The position numbers and the translations under genes were made by a program. Below the pieces are notes generated by a model, which was not told the origin of the DNA, did no database searches, and worked only from the letters and a program-made list of their open reading frames with translations. A stretch of DNA of 64,000 nt from Anastatus disparis (lineage: Eukaryota; Arthropoda; Insecta; Hymenoptera; Eupelmidae): contig JAFFSR010000240.1 of assembly GCA_017163975.1 (NCBI GenBank), positions 62,001 through 126,000 on the forward strand, read 5' to 3'. Positions 1 through 9,819 of the stretch are shown piece by piece (the stretch's first letter is position 1; each line of letters opens with the position of its first letter).

Positions 1-373
1 TTGTTCGAATTTATTTTATATGTAATTCTATACTTATTTTTATATGAATTTCAATAAACAATCTAAATTGTTATAATCTTTCTATAAAAAACGAATGTGA
101 TTCAAACAGATTCATATAATTACATTACAGAAATAAATCATTATTGGAACAGAATTAAAAAAATAGTGATACACACAGGGCCTGCTTTGCTTACTACACT
201 CTCGAAGTGTATATACGACTTTTCACCACATCCGGAGGAAAGTGCGTTACAAAATTATCGAATTAATAATTCGTTATCGCGCACTAATATTAATTCACAA
301 CACTCCGCGAATGATAATTCCTTGAACGCACAAATATCGACAAACAAAACTTGCATAAACACGATAGGGCCGT

Positions 374-521
374 TACACTAAAAAAAATACAAGATACAAG
401 ATACAAAAATTAAATTGATTAGTATTTATATATATAAAACAAATATATTGTCTCTTGTATTTTTTATGTATAAATATACTAATTAATGTTATTTTTGTAT
501 CTTGTATCCTTTTTAAGTGTA
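374..521. mobile_element. Short foldback MITE
   Basis: About 148 bp whose ends are inverted copies of each other: the left end reads TACACT then an A-run and ATACAAGATAC, and the right end mirrors this (GTATCTTGTATCC, then AAGTGTA). The interior is AT-only and non-coding. No clear target duplication could be fixed, so the superfamily is open. Confidence 0.5.
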
Positions 522-1059
522 AAGCCTAACATATTAACAAAACTGAACAAACTCGAATCGACTCGAAACACGAAAGTCAGCTGCTAACTCGGACATGAAA
601 CGCATATTAGAAATAACGACTAGCACGGCGAGTTATATGAATCGAAGTTCCCATTCTGGCCACTTCATCTATTTACATATAGTATTTCGGCGCTGCCAGC
701 ATCTTCGCTCTTAAGCTATCATGAAACAAAGAGTATACGTAGATGGGCTCAAACTTGAAAATTAATAGGGCGTACTCGATGTATTTTTAGACTGAGTTTA
801 GAGGGAGTACAGTACGCACTTTACGCGTGGTGTGATAAAAAAATGTATTATATCCGTCAGGTAGAATACAAAAAAATAATAAAGACCCGTATTTTTTCTT
901 TTTTCGTGATAATGAAAATTCGAAGAAATAGAAGCAGTTAAATTGGTGTGACGTCACGTATTATGACGCTATATCTATATATATCTATCTATATTATAAA
1001 ATATTTTCGCCGCTGCCGCTGTCAGCCTCTCAAAATCCCCAATCCCCCCTCAATCCCTT

Positions 1060-1445
1060 CTTTTACTGATAATTTTAGCTAATTTATTGAGAATTTTAGC
1101 TAAAATTCTAATTTTTCAGCCAAGTGTAGCTGAATCATTGTGAATTTTAGCTAAAAATTTAATTTTTTAGATAATTTTAGCTGAATTATTATAAATTTCA
1201 GCTAAAATATTAATTCACTAAGTTTAGCTGAATCATTGTAATTTTAGCTAAAATTTAATTTTTTAGATAATTTTAGCTAAATTATTGTAAATTTCAGCTA
1301 AAAATTAAATTATTTAGCTAATTTTAGATGATTTATTGAAAATTTTAGCTGAAAATTTAATGTTTTAGCTAATTTTAGCTGATTTATTAAGAATTTTAGT
1401 TAAAAGTTTAATATTTTAGCTAATTTTAGCTGATTTATTGTGAGT
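1060..1445 (+). repeat. Minisatellite inside Helitron 1
   Basis: Degenerate tandem copies of a unit close to AATTTTAGCTGATTTATTG / TTTTAGCTAATTTTAGC repeat for almost 400 bp. It is non-coding. Internal tandem arrays between the 5' end and the coding part are common in Helitrons. Confidence 0.75.
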
Positions 1446-2671
1446 TTTGGTTAACGTCTGGACCTGGAGGTACTGGAAGAACATTATTATACAATGTTTT
1501 AATACACTACTTTTTAAGTAAAAACAAAAAAAAATTTAGCAATGGCTGACAGGTATTGCATCTATTTTATTACCTGGTGGTACAACGAGTCATAAAGAAA
1601 TCAAATTACCTTTAGATTTAAAAAATACAGAAAATTTGAGTGACAAATTGGATTCAGATAAAAAAGAAATTAGAGAATGTGATGTTATTTTATGGGATGA
1701 ATCTTCTATGGTTCCAAAAAGGCATTAGAACTTGTTGATAAACTTATTCGAGATATTTCTAGATTGGAAAATTACTTTTTTGGAAATAAAATACTTATTC
1801 TTGGAGGTGATTATATGCAAACACTTGCAGTCATTAAATATGGAACAAAACAAATAATTATAAATGAAACTTTAAAAAATTTTAAAATATTTAAATTAAC
1901 AAAAAATATGAGAAATAATGATGATAATTATGCAAATTTTTTATTCAAAATTGGAAGTGGTTTAATTACATCATTGGAAATTCCTGAAAATTGGAAAACA
2001 AAAGATATATGTACAAAAATATATGGTAATAATATAGATTTAAAAGAAGATTTATCTGATAAAATAATACTTCCATCACATAATGAAGACATATAATATC
2101 AATGATTAAATTTTAAATAAAATTAACTCAAATGCAGTAGAATATTATAATTATAGTATTGATTACGCAAAACACAAAGGTATTAATCGAACTGAAATAG
2201 ATGTTGAATTAAAGTTTCCAATTGAATATTTTAATTTATTACGATTTCAGGGTTTCCAGTACATAAATTAATTCTTAAAAAAAATGCGATTGTAATGTTA
2301 ATAAGAAATTTAAGTGTAAGTGACGGACTATGTAATGGTACTTGGTTAAAAATTATTGATTTATTTAAATTTAATATAAAAGCTGAAATTATTACTGGTA
2401 ATAAAAAGGGTTCAATTGTATTTATACCAAGAATAATTTTAGATACAGGTGAACAAACATCGTTACCATTTATATTATACCGTAGGCAATTTCCAATTAA
2501 TTTAGCATTTGCAATGACCATTAATAAAGCTCAAGGCCAAAGTTTTGAAAACGTAGGAATATATTCAAATAAACCTTTATTTTCACATGGTCAATTATAT
2601 GTAGCGTCATCAAGAGTAAAAAATAGTAAAAAATTTTTATACAAAATGAAAATGAAAATGAAAATGTTATA
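1446..2671 (+). pseudogene. Decayed PIF1-like helicase (Helitron 1)
   Basis: Translated fragments in shifting frames follow the order of a Helitron PIF1-like helicase. At 1460-1500 is a Walker A relic (GPGGTGRT, with the catalytic Lys replaced by Arg). At 1680-1720 is Walker B (DVILWDESSM). From 1764 to 2096 comes the GGDYMQ...KNMR region, and from 2295 to 2672 the C-terminal block with RRQFPINLAFAMTINKAQGQ and HGQLYVASSRV. Several frameshifts and stops separate the pieces. The sequence is clearly different from the second Helitron at 39.5 kb, so this is another family rather than a duplicate. It ends in a Met-Lys simple repeat. Confidence 0.85.
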
Positions 2672-3216
2672 AAAATTATTGTATGGGAAGAAGTATTATA
2701 ACAAAAAATAATAAAAAATCATTATTTAAAATTCTCAATATTATTTTCAATATTATAATAAATACATAAAAAAAAATAAATATGTTTGCATTTTAAATTT
2801 ACATACTAATAAAAATTTATAAAAGTCACTAAAAATGTTTTTATTATTTATAATATACGATTTACAATAGATACAAAAAGGAGGGTTGGCGAGCAAAGCG
2901 AACAGGAGGTACCCCCTAGTATATATAAATTCTATTAACTTATACTGGCTATAACTTTTGCAATTCATCATATTTTGAAAAACAAAAAAAATACGGGTCT
3001 TTTATTTTTTCGTAATTTACCTGACGGATATAATATATTTTTTCATGAAACATGCTAATTTTATATAAGAAAAAATATCCCAAAGTTAGGAGAAAATCTG
3101 AGACTCAAATGTCATGGACTCTCCTTGTAAGTCCAAAAATTTGTATACTTTTTTTTTTCTTTAACGTCGCTATATTTATGCTATTTGTGATGCTAATCAG
3201 CGACAGAGCTCGTAAG

Positions 3217-4010
3217 TAGGGGTGTGCGAGTAGCTCGAACTACGAGTGACTCGAACAAATTACTCGACTCGACTCGAGCTCGTCCGAGTTAAGTATTAAC
3301 TCGAACTTTCCGAGTTACTCGAATTTATCGAGTTACTCGAATTTATCGAGTTACTCGAATTTATCGAGTTACTCGAATTTATCGAGTTACTCGAATTTAT
3401 CGAGTTACTCGAATTTATCGAGTTACTCGAAAAAATATAAACTACTCGAATAACTCGAGTCATTCGAATAACCCGAGTTACTCCAATAACTCGAGTTACT
3501 CGAATAGCTCGAGTTACTCGAACGACTCGAGTTATTCGAATGACTCGAGTAACTCGAACGACTTGAGCTACTCGAACAACTCGAAAAACTATATTATATT
3601 ATTATGTAATAATTAGTTCTTTTTTATACGAAAAAAATCATTTTTTTACACTTTATTTTCATTAATTTTCTGTGAATTCTGTTTATCCGTCTATTTAGAA
3701 AGAATATAGGAAAAACTTTTTAATTAACTTCGAGTCGAGTCGAGTATTATATTCGAGTAACTCGAACTTTTCGAGTAACTCGAGCCATCCGAGTTACTCG
3801 AATCTATCGAATAACTCGAGCCATCTGAGTTACTCGGATCTATCGAGTAACTCGAGCCATCCGAGTAATTCGAATTACTCGAGTAACTCGTATTTTTTCG
3901 AGTAGTTCGTATTTTTTCGAGTGCTTAAGGATCTCGAGTACTCGACTCGAACTCGAAGAAAAAACTCGACTCGACTCGAACTCGATTATTCGAGTATTTG
4001 CACACCCCTA
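3217..4010. mobile_element. hAT-like MITE filled with TCGAG repeats
   Basis: The ends are TAGGGGTGTGC and its inverse GCACACCCCTA. They are flanked by perfect 8-bp direct repeats CTCGTAAG at 3209-3216 and 4011-4018. An 8-bp duplication with short TAGGGGTG-type termini is the hAT signature. The 794-bp interior has no ORF and consists largely of TCGAG/CTCGA-rich tandem sequence, including about seven copies of an 18-bp unit near 3314-3430. It sits inside a SINE, so it is younger than that SINE copy. Confidence 0.85.
3245..3995. repeat. TCGAG-rich satellite inside the hAT-like MITE
   Basis: Nearly every position belongs to variants of ACTCGAATAACTCGAG, apart from a short AT-rich spacer at about 3590-3720. 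Because CTCGAG is palindromic the DNA is self-complementary at many offsets. Confidence 0.8.
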
Positions 4011-4149
4011 CTCGTAAGTGTATTTGTGAACAAAGCACATGTAACGTGCAGTGGTGCTTCTATTAATCGGTTGCCAAGAGTGGGATTCGAACTCAGAACC
4101 CCGAGATTACGAATCCAACGCTCTACCGACTGAGCCACTAACCGGCTCT

Positions 4150-6400
4150 ATTTCTATGATATACTCATATTAAAAAATGATCGGCTGTTTTCGTAATCAT
4201 TCGTTTACCTTCGCCTTTAAACGACAATGTAATATTGTTAAATGAGTTTAGTTTGTTTATGATCTATTGATCCACGCCAACATCCATCATTTTATCCTTT
4301 TTCTTATATTTCTTTATCTCTCTCTTTTTTTTAAATATATTAACAGAAAGAAATACGAGAAAGTCATTTTTTAATATTTAATCATTATTTAAATCATTAT
4401 ATTTTAATACAAATAAATTTGTAAAATTTACAAATTCTATTATTCAAAATTTTGTATTATTCATGAATTTTTATGTTAAAATTTTAACTTCGAAAATTAC
4501 ACAAAAAAAATTTGTGTTTCATCTGTGACACTTATGTGTGTTAAAATTACAAATTTTTTTCTGTATACAGAAAACATTTTTGCTTTTTAAAACTTAAGTC
4601 TATAAATTTTTACGTGAGTAATTTAACAGTTAATAATGCTGCAACAATAATTGTAAGTCCTGCACGAATGTTGGCATACCACATTTTCCAACAATAAAAT
4701 TTTTCGTGCACTATCAATATAAAATGACTAATGTATAAAACAATTTTTTTTAATTGAATCATTGACGATTTAACATAATATCACAGTTTTAAAATAATAT
4801 ATTTTTAAAGGAAGAAGAAGATCGTCATACTAGAAGCAAACAAACATGCCAACAATAAATAGTATAATTTTTTATTTTATATTCATTTTAATTTTTTTCA
4901 TCTTTTTACTTTTAGTTTATTCTTTTCCAATTTTTCAATAATTTTTAATTTAATAACAATCGTTGAATATCTCTTAGTTAGAAAAGAAAATACTAAAATA
5001 GAATAATAAAAGTACATTGTTTATACATGCACTGTATTGCAATAGTAAAAACATGTTTAAAATTTATATCTTTCTTATGAACTAATATTTAAAAACTTTT
5101 TCTTTTGATATGCAAATTATCTAATAATAACATATTCAATAATATGGCTTAAGTTAATTTCGTCAAATATTCTGAAATTAATAATCGTTAAAATGCATTT
5201 TGAAACTATTTTATATAATGGTCATTATAATAAATAATTATAATTTCTTTGCATTTTTTTCTTATCGACATGATGGATAATTGCTGATGCATTACACATT
5301 AATAAGTGGTTAATCAAATTGAAAAAATGAAATCTTTTTAAATATTGTTATGTGTGTATACATATCCAAATAAATTATTTTTATAAAAAATTTCACTTTA
5401 TAGTCCAACTACCAATCTTATATTAATATAGCTAGTTAATCAAATTGAACATGCTATTGATACCTCCAAAAACTAATGAATTTAGTAAATTATTAGAACA
5501 TTTTGATGCTAGAAACGTAATTTATTAGCTTACTAGAATATAAAAATAATTTTTATATATAATAGCATTATTTATTGTAATAATTGTTTTCATATTACTT
5601 TTGTAAATTTTATTGTCGTATTTTAGGTAAGTAAACAAATTACATTTTTGGCATAAAAATGTGCTAATAATTATTAATTTAATTGTATTTTAGACATTAG
5701 CTACATAGTCAATATAATTAATTAGTAACATGATTAATATGAGATCAATGATTCAATTGATAAGAACTTAAATTTTCAAGATCTAATGAATGCAACATTT
5801 TTGGATTTTCTAAACATTAGACTGTACAGCTCCATATAACATATTTTTTGACAATGTGCGTAAAATTCAATTTCTCTTGGCTCTATAGCGTATGCAAAAT
5901 ACTGTATTCGGACACACTATAAGTTGAGCGTGTGCAAAATAAGATTTAACGTGAGCAAAATTAATTCAAAGGGCGCGAAATAAGAAACCGTATGTGAACT
6001 AATAGAGGTAAAATTAAAATAACATAATTTATTTTCTATAGGTCAATGGATTGATAGGCGAAGTTGAAAATAATTTTCACCTTTATTTTATAGTTATCTC
6101 AATAATCTTTTAATATTTAATGAGATCTAATATATTCTCATGGAATATAAATTTAATTATTTTATAAATTGTGTTTTTTTTATTTTAAGAATTATTATTT
6201 ATTTTTTTGAAGGCGGGGGCTTCGCTCGGGCGCTAAACTCTCACTCGTGCACAAATCCCTTATTTCGCGCACCAGTTACACAATAGTACATTTCATACCA
6301 GTTGCGAACCGTATTTTTTACCATGAGAGCCAAAAAAGAGCAACTAAGTTGCGATTTTGAGGCTAGAATGGCAAAAAATACTATTTTAGGCAAGATGAAT
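4150..6400. other. AT-rich stretch without recognised genes
   Basis: I see no coding signal, RNA gene or terminal repeat pair over about 2.2 kb. Near 6206-6280 is a GC-richer motif (CTTCGCTCGGGCG) that recurs at about 9450. Confidence 0.5.
6206..6280 (+). repeat. CGCTCGGGCG dispersed repeat, copy 1
   Basis: About 70 bp, including CTTCGCTCGGGCG then CTC...CAAATCCC and TTATTT, align with degenerate similarity to 9446-9515 in the same orientation. The function is unknown. Confidence 0.45.
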
Positions 6401-6439
6401 CATATATCAAAATTTCATAAAAATCTATCTGTTACCTGA

Positions 6440-6458
6440 ATGAGGGTTACTCTCCTAG
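6440..6458 (-). repeat. Solo end of the CTAGGAGAG MITE family
   Basis: The sequence TTACTCTCCTAG followed by TTA matches the terminus of the Harbinger-like palindrome at 34412-35075. No opposite end was recognised, so this is a truncated copy at most. Confidence 0.4.
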
Positions 6459-7229
6459 TTAGTAAAAATCTTGCAATACGATTATTTCATAAACTGCAAA
6501 CAGATGAATAGTTATTTATTTTATAATAAAATACAAAAAAGTTGTGTAATAATATAATACTGTTCGTCCTGCAATGTTTCACAATTGTATATTGATAGAA
6601 AGAAATCATAACAATCAAATTGACAAGGTAACCGTTGAAAAATAATGTACTTAGATAGGGGCAGATCGACGAAATTTTCATTCACTAACAGTTAAAATAC
6701 GTTATTTAAACATATTATTAATCAAAGTTTAAGAAATTATCTAAATTCTTTATAGTATCAGGGTCTGATCACCTTTTAAAGCTACATCTCGAATAAAATT
6801 TGTACACACGGATTTTTTTTATTGTATAATAAAATAAGGGTCTAAAAATATATGTAATGCAGATAATAAATTTCACTAACAGGATACTTTTTCAATTTCA
6901 TTTTTTTAGTGTTATGGAATGACCTTTAAATCTTTTTGAATAGTTTCCAAAAATTTCTTAATTACACTTAGCTTTTGTAATTACGTGCATTGTATAAAAT
7001 TTATTGATTATTTGATATCCTTTTTTATCAATAGATAATGTTGGAATGAACAATATATATTTCTATTGATACTTTACCGCTTAATAACTAATGTCTATGA
7101 AGAAACAACTGATCATACCATAAAGCCAGGGAAATGAAAATAAAAATTAGTAGTAAATCCTTCATTAAAGTCAAATTTGTAATAGGAAGTCAAAACCTAT
7201 ATTAAATTTAAAATTAGTTATGTATACAT

Positions 7230-7405
7230 TGTGGCGATTCGAATTAATATATCGAACGCACTAGTGTTGTGTTTTGTTATTGTAAATAGGTTATATATGT
7301 AAACAAATCAATAAATAAAAGCCAGTCTGTTTTGTTACCTCGAGCTGTCAAGTTATAAATAAAAATATATACTTAAATATTATATTGGACTAATTTATTT
7401 CCAAA
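7230..7405 (+). repeat. Left LTR
   Basis: 176 bp, 174 of which match the right LTR. Promoter function is assumed from the class. It is followed directly by the primer-binding-site-like sequence. Confidence 0.88.
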
Positions 7406-7484
7406 CTGGTGACCCCGACGAACAAAAAGGATTTATTAAAAATTATTGATTATAAATAATTTTTATTGTGATATTCGTTTAATT

Positions 7485-8042
7485 ATGGTGCTTCCTTGTT
7501 ATGACGATGTGCGTCAGTTTGCGGCTATTCAAGAGGAAAATCGACGATTTGCTCAACAGCTTGCAGAAATTCAACAACAACAGCAGCAGCAACAAGAACA
7601 ACAGCAGCAGCAGCAGCAGCAACAACAACAACAAAATGAAAATATGCACATATCTCGTGTACGTCCTACACCTGCATCGAGACATACTCAACCCGGTACG
7701 TTTGTGTTTAAGGAGTTATCTAATTGCACACATGCATTTTTATGTGAAGGTCCAGCCTTAAAAGCTCCTCAATGCCCTTATCTTGGACCATTTCAGATTA
7801 TTGATCGAGATAATAAAACCATTACTTTGAAAATAAATAATAAGCATAATAGAGTTTCAATAGATCGCGTAAAACCAGCTTTTATTTGTCAAGATCAAGA
7901 ATTGTCTACCTCTAGAAATTCAAGATGCAAGCCAATAAATTCACCGTCACCAATTTCCATTTCAAAATTACCACCTGCAAAAGTTGAGCGTAAAACGCGC
8001 TCAGGAAGAATTGTTCGTTTTCCTAAAATATTCGAACCTTAG
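7485..8042 (+). CDS. Gag-start / integrase-end fusion ORF of the LTR element
   Basis: An open frame from the ATG at 7485 to the stop at 8042 (185 aa). Residues 1-30 look like a short Gag N-terminus, followed by a Gln-rich tract encoded by CAG/CAA (about 7576-7632). The rest matches the C-terminal tail of a gypsy integrase: the segment around LGPFQIIDRDNKTITLKI and VSIDRVKPAF is the usual post-catalytic GPF...RVKPA module. The integrase catalytic core, RT and protease are all absent. The deletion joined both ends in frame and the frame has stayed open. Whether it is translated is unknown. Confidence 0.75.
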   Translation: MVLPCYDDVRQFAAIQEENRRFAQQLAEIQQQQQQQQEQQQQQQQQQQQQNENMHISRVRPTPASRHTQPGTFVFKELSNCTHAFLCEGPALKAPQCPYLGPFQIIDRDNKTITLKINNKHNRVSIDRVKPAFICQDQELSTSRNSRCKPINSPSPISISKLPPAKVERKTRSGRIVRFPKIFEP

Positions 8043-8074
8043 ACATTTTTACTTCGTGGGGGGGGGGGGGGTAG

Positions 8075-8250
8075 TGTGGCGATTCGAATTAATATATCGA
8101 ACGCACTAATGTTGTGTTTTGTTATTGTAAATAGGTTATATATGTAAACAAATCAATAAATAAAAGTCAGTCTGTTTTGTTACCTCGAGCTGTCAAGTTA
8201 TAAATAAAAATATATACTTAAATATTATATTGGACTAATTTATTTCCAAA
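8075..8250 (+). repeat. Right LTR
   Basis: 176 bp, preceded by the poly-G tract and followed by the TACAT duplication. Confidence 0.88.
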
Positions 8251-8659
8251 TACATGTATATAACAAAAGTACAAAAGTTCCGGCATGCCAGCTAAGGTCG
8301 AAATTTTTAATCATGATTTTTATTATTTTGTTTTTCAAGATGTCTTTTAAAATAATTAATTTGATTAGAGTATTGAAAATATTAGACATTGGGTACGACC
8401 CTATAAAAATTTTCTTAGTCATTTGATCTTTCGTTTCTTATTTGATATTTTTAATAAAAATTATAAGTATTTTTAGTAATTATAAATTATAAATTATTTT
8501 TTCACACTCAGGGCGTGAAATTCAATTTTTGATGACTACTTTTAGAGGCTAAAATAGCTCTTTTTTAACCAAGGGCAAAAAAGTAGTTTTCTCACAAGCG
8601 GGATTGATTTTTACCCTGTTTCCAATAAGAAATTTACTTTTCGTATCTTATAGAGCTAT

Positions 8660-9260
8660 ACCGAATGGTGGATGAGTCGATGTATAAATTGAGTGATGGG
8701 TATACGTGGTTTAATGAATTCATGGAGCGATGAAATGGCGACTCAATGGTTCGATGGGCGAATCGATAATTAAAGACGATGGGTCGATGGGCGTATAAAT
8801 AATTATGTCGATGGATTGATGGACCGATGGGTGGATAGATGAATTGGTCGATGGGTTGATGGGCGGATAGATGAATTTGTCGATGGGTTGACGGGTCTAT
8901 GGGCGGATGGATGAGTATATTAATGGGTGGATAGATTATTTCGTCTATGGGTTGATGGAGCGATGGGTCGATGGATTGATGGATCGATCGATCGATGGTT
9001 TGATGGATCGATGGTTTAATGGATCGATGGTTTAATGGATCGATGGTTTAATGAATCGATGATTTAATGGATCGATAGGTCAGGAGTTCAATGGATTGAT
9101 GAGTTGATAGGTCCATGGATCGATGGGTTGATGAGCCAATGGATTCATGGTTAGATGGGTTAATTAATCAATGAATCAATGGGTCGATAGGTTCATAGTT
9201 CAACAAGTTGATGGATGTATGGGTAGATGGGTCGAAGGGTACGTGGATCGGCAACATAAT
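8660..9260 (+). repeat. Degenerate GATGGATCGATGG tandem repeat
   Basis: About 600 bp of imperfect units built from GATGG, GTCGATGG, GGTTGATGG and GGATCGATGG. It is non-coding and is best read as an expanded, decaying microsatellite. Confidence 0.8.
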
Positions 9261-9445
9261 GGGTCAACTGCTTCTTGCCAAGACAGTCTTATTTTCACAT
9301 TTTTATTTTGATTTTATCATCTATTAATGCCGTTACTTTATGTATTATTAATGAATTTATATTCAATATGGCTAAATTGGACGCCCTTCGTTTATGAAAA
9401 AGTAATATGTTATCCACGGAAGTAAAGGTGATTTTGCCCTCGTCT

Positions 9446-9515
9446 TTATTGTCGCCCTCGCTTTGCTCGGGCGTCAATCTCGACTCAGGCAAAAATCACC
9501 TATTTTACTCCCTTG
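9446..9515 (+). repeat. CGCTCGGGCG dispersed repeat, copy 2
   Basis: Similar to 6206-6280, sharing GCTCGGGCG, CTC and CAAAAATCACCTATTT. It is probably the end of an unrecognised element. Confidence 0.4.
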
Positions 9516-9819
9516 GTTAACAATGTACTAATATTATTTGCAGTTAAATACTGTATTTTATTTGAAAAAAAGTCAACACAAATGTATAAGAAAAAAAACC
9601 TACTTTTGCTGCTTCGTTTTCACTATCGCCATGAAAAATAAAATAACAAAAATGTTTTAGAAAATTTGATTACCAGCATACAAAATATTTTGATACCGTT
9701 GTTTAATTTTACAATAAAAAAGTCTGTAACACATTGTTCTATTATGTATTATATTCAAAGTTATATATAAGGTGGTTAATAAAAATTCTTTTTGGTTGAA
9801 AATATTAAAATATTTTATT

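Larger units (their letters stand above)
974..2919 (+). mobile_element. Helitron remnant (Helitron 1)
   Basis: The 5' end starts TC after an A (974), followed by an AT-rich TCTATATATATC stretch typical of Helitron 5' ends. The 3' end carries a GC-rich near-palindrome (AGGAGGTACCCCCT) leading straight into CTAG at 2916-2919 with a T following, which is the canonical Helitron insertion signature. Between them lie a minisatellite and a decayed PIF1-type helicase. The Rep half is missing, so the copy is non-autonomous. The 3' end is well supported; the 5' end is a best guess. Confidence 0.65.
838..3047. mobile_element. Terminal inverted repeats enclosing a Helitron
   Basis: A block of about 60 bp at 838-900 containing TATATCCGTCAGGTA and AGACCCGTATTTTTT recurs inverted at 2985-3047. 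The two blocks look like the TIRs of a small DNA element (about 260 bp without its insert) that was later hit by the Helitron at 974-2919. The match stops abruptly outside these coordinates. No transposase is present, so it would be non-autonomous. The alternative is that both arms are copies of a dispersed repeat. Confidence 0.5.
3153..4145 (-). mobile_element. tRNA-derived SINE copy 1, split by a hAT-like MITE
   Basis: On the minus strand from about 4145 is a tRNA-like head: an A-box-like segment (GTGGCTCAGTCGGTAGAGC), an anticodon loop TTCGTAA (anticodon CGT, Thr-like) and a B box (GAGTTCGAATCCC). The body contains GCACCACTGCACG and TCGCTGATTAGCATCAC, and the copy ends in an A-run at about 3153. 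The same head and body occur at 59831-60031, so this is a SINE and not a tRNA gene; the acceptor and anticodon stems are poorly paired. The body is interrupted at 3217-4010 by another element. Confidence 0.8.
7230..8250 (+). mobile_element. Internally deleted Ty3/gypsy-like LTR element
   Basis: Two 176-bp LTRs at 7230-7405 and 8075-8250, both starting TGTGGCGATTCG, differ at only two positions. They are flanked by the 5-bp target duplication TACAT (7225-7229 and 8251-8255). A primer-binding-site-like TGGTGACCCCGACG follows the left LTR, and a G-rich polypurine tract (13 G) lies just before the right one. Only about 670 bp of interior remain, so protease, RT and RNase H are gone. The near-identical LTRs imply a recent insertion of an already deleted master. 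Confidence 0.9.

Noticed and set aside
97..381. 94-codon open frame at the window start
   Set aside because: It starts at a GTG, has no recognisable domain and unremarkable composition, and lies in repeat-rich DNA. Left out as chance.
3217..4010. Telomeric or centromeric satellite block
   Set aside because: The 8-bp duplication and TIRs show that the repeat arrived inside a transposable element.
4060..4145. Functional tRNA-Thr (CGT) gene
   Set aside because: Acceptor and anticodon stems do not pair properly, and the same head plus body occurs at 59831, so it is a SINE.
7479..7691. Leu-rich minus-strand frame
   Set aside because: Antisense of the CAG/CAA Gln tract in the LTR element ORF.
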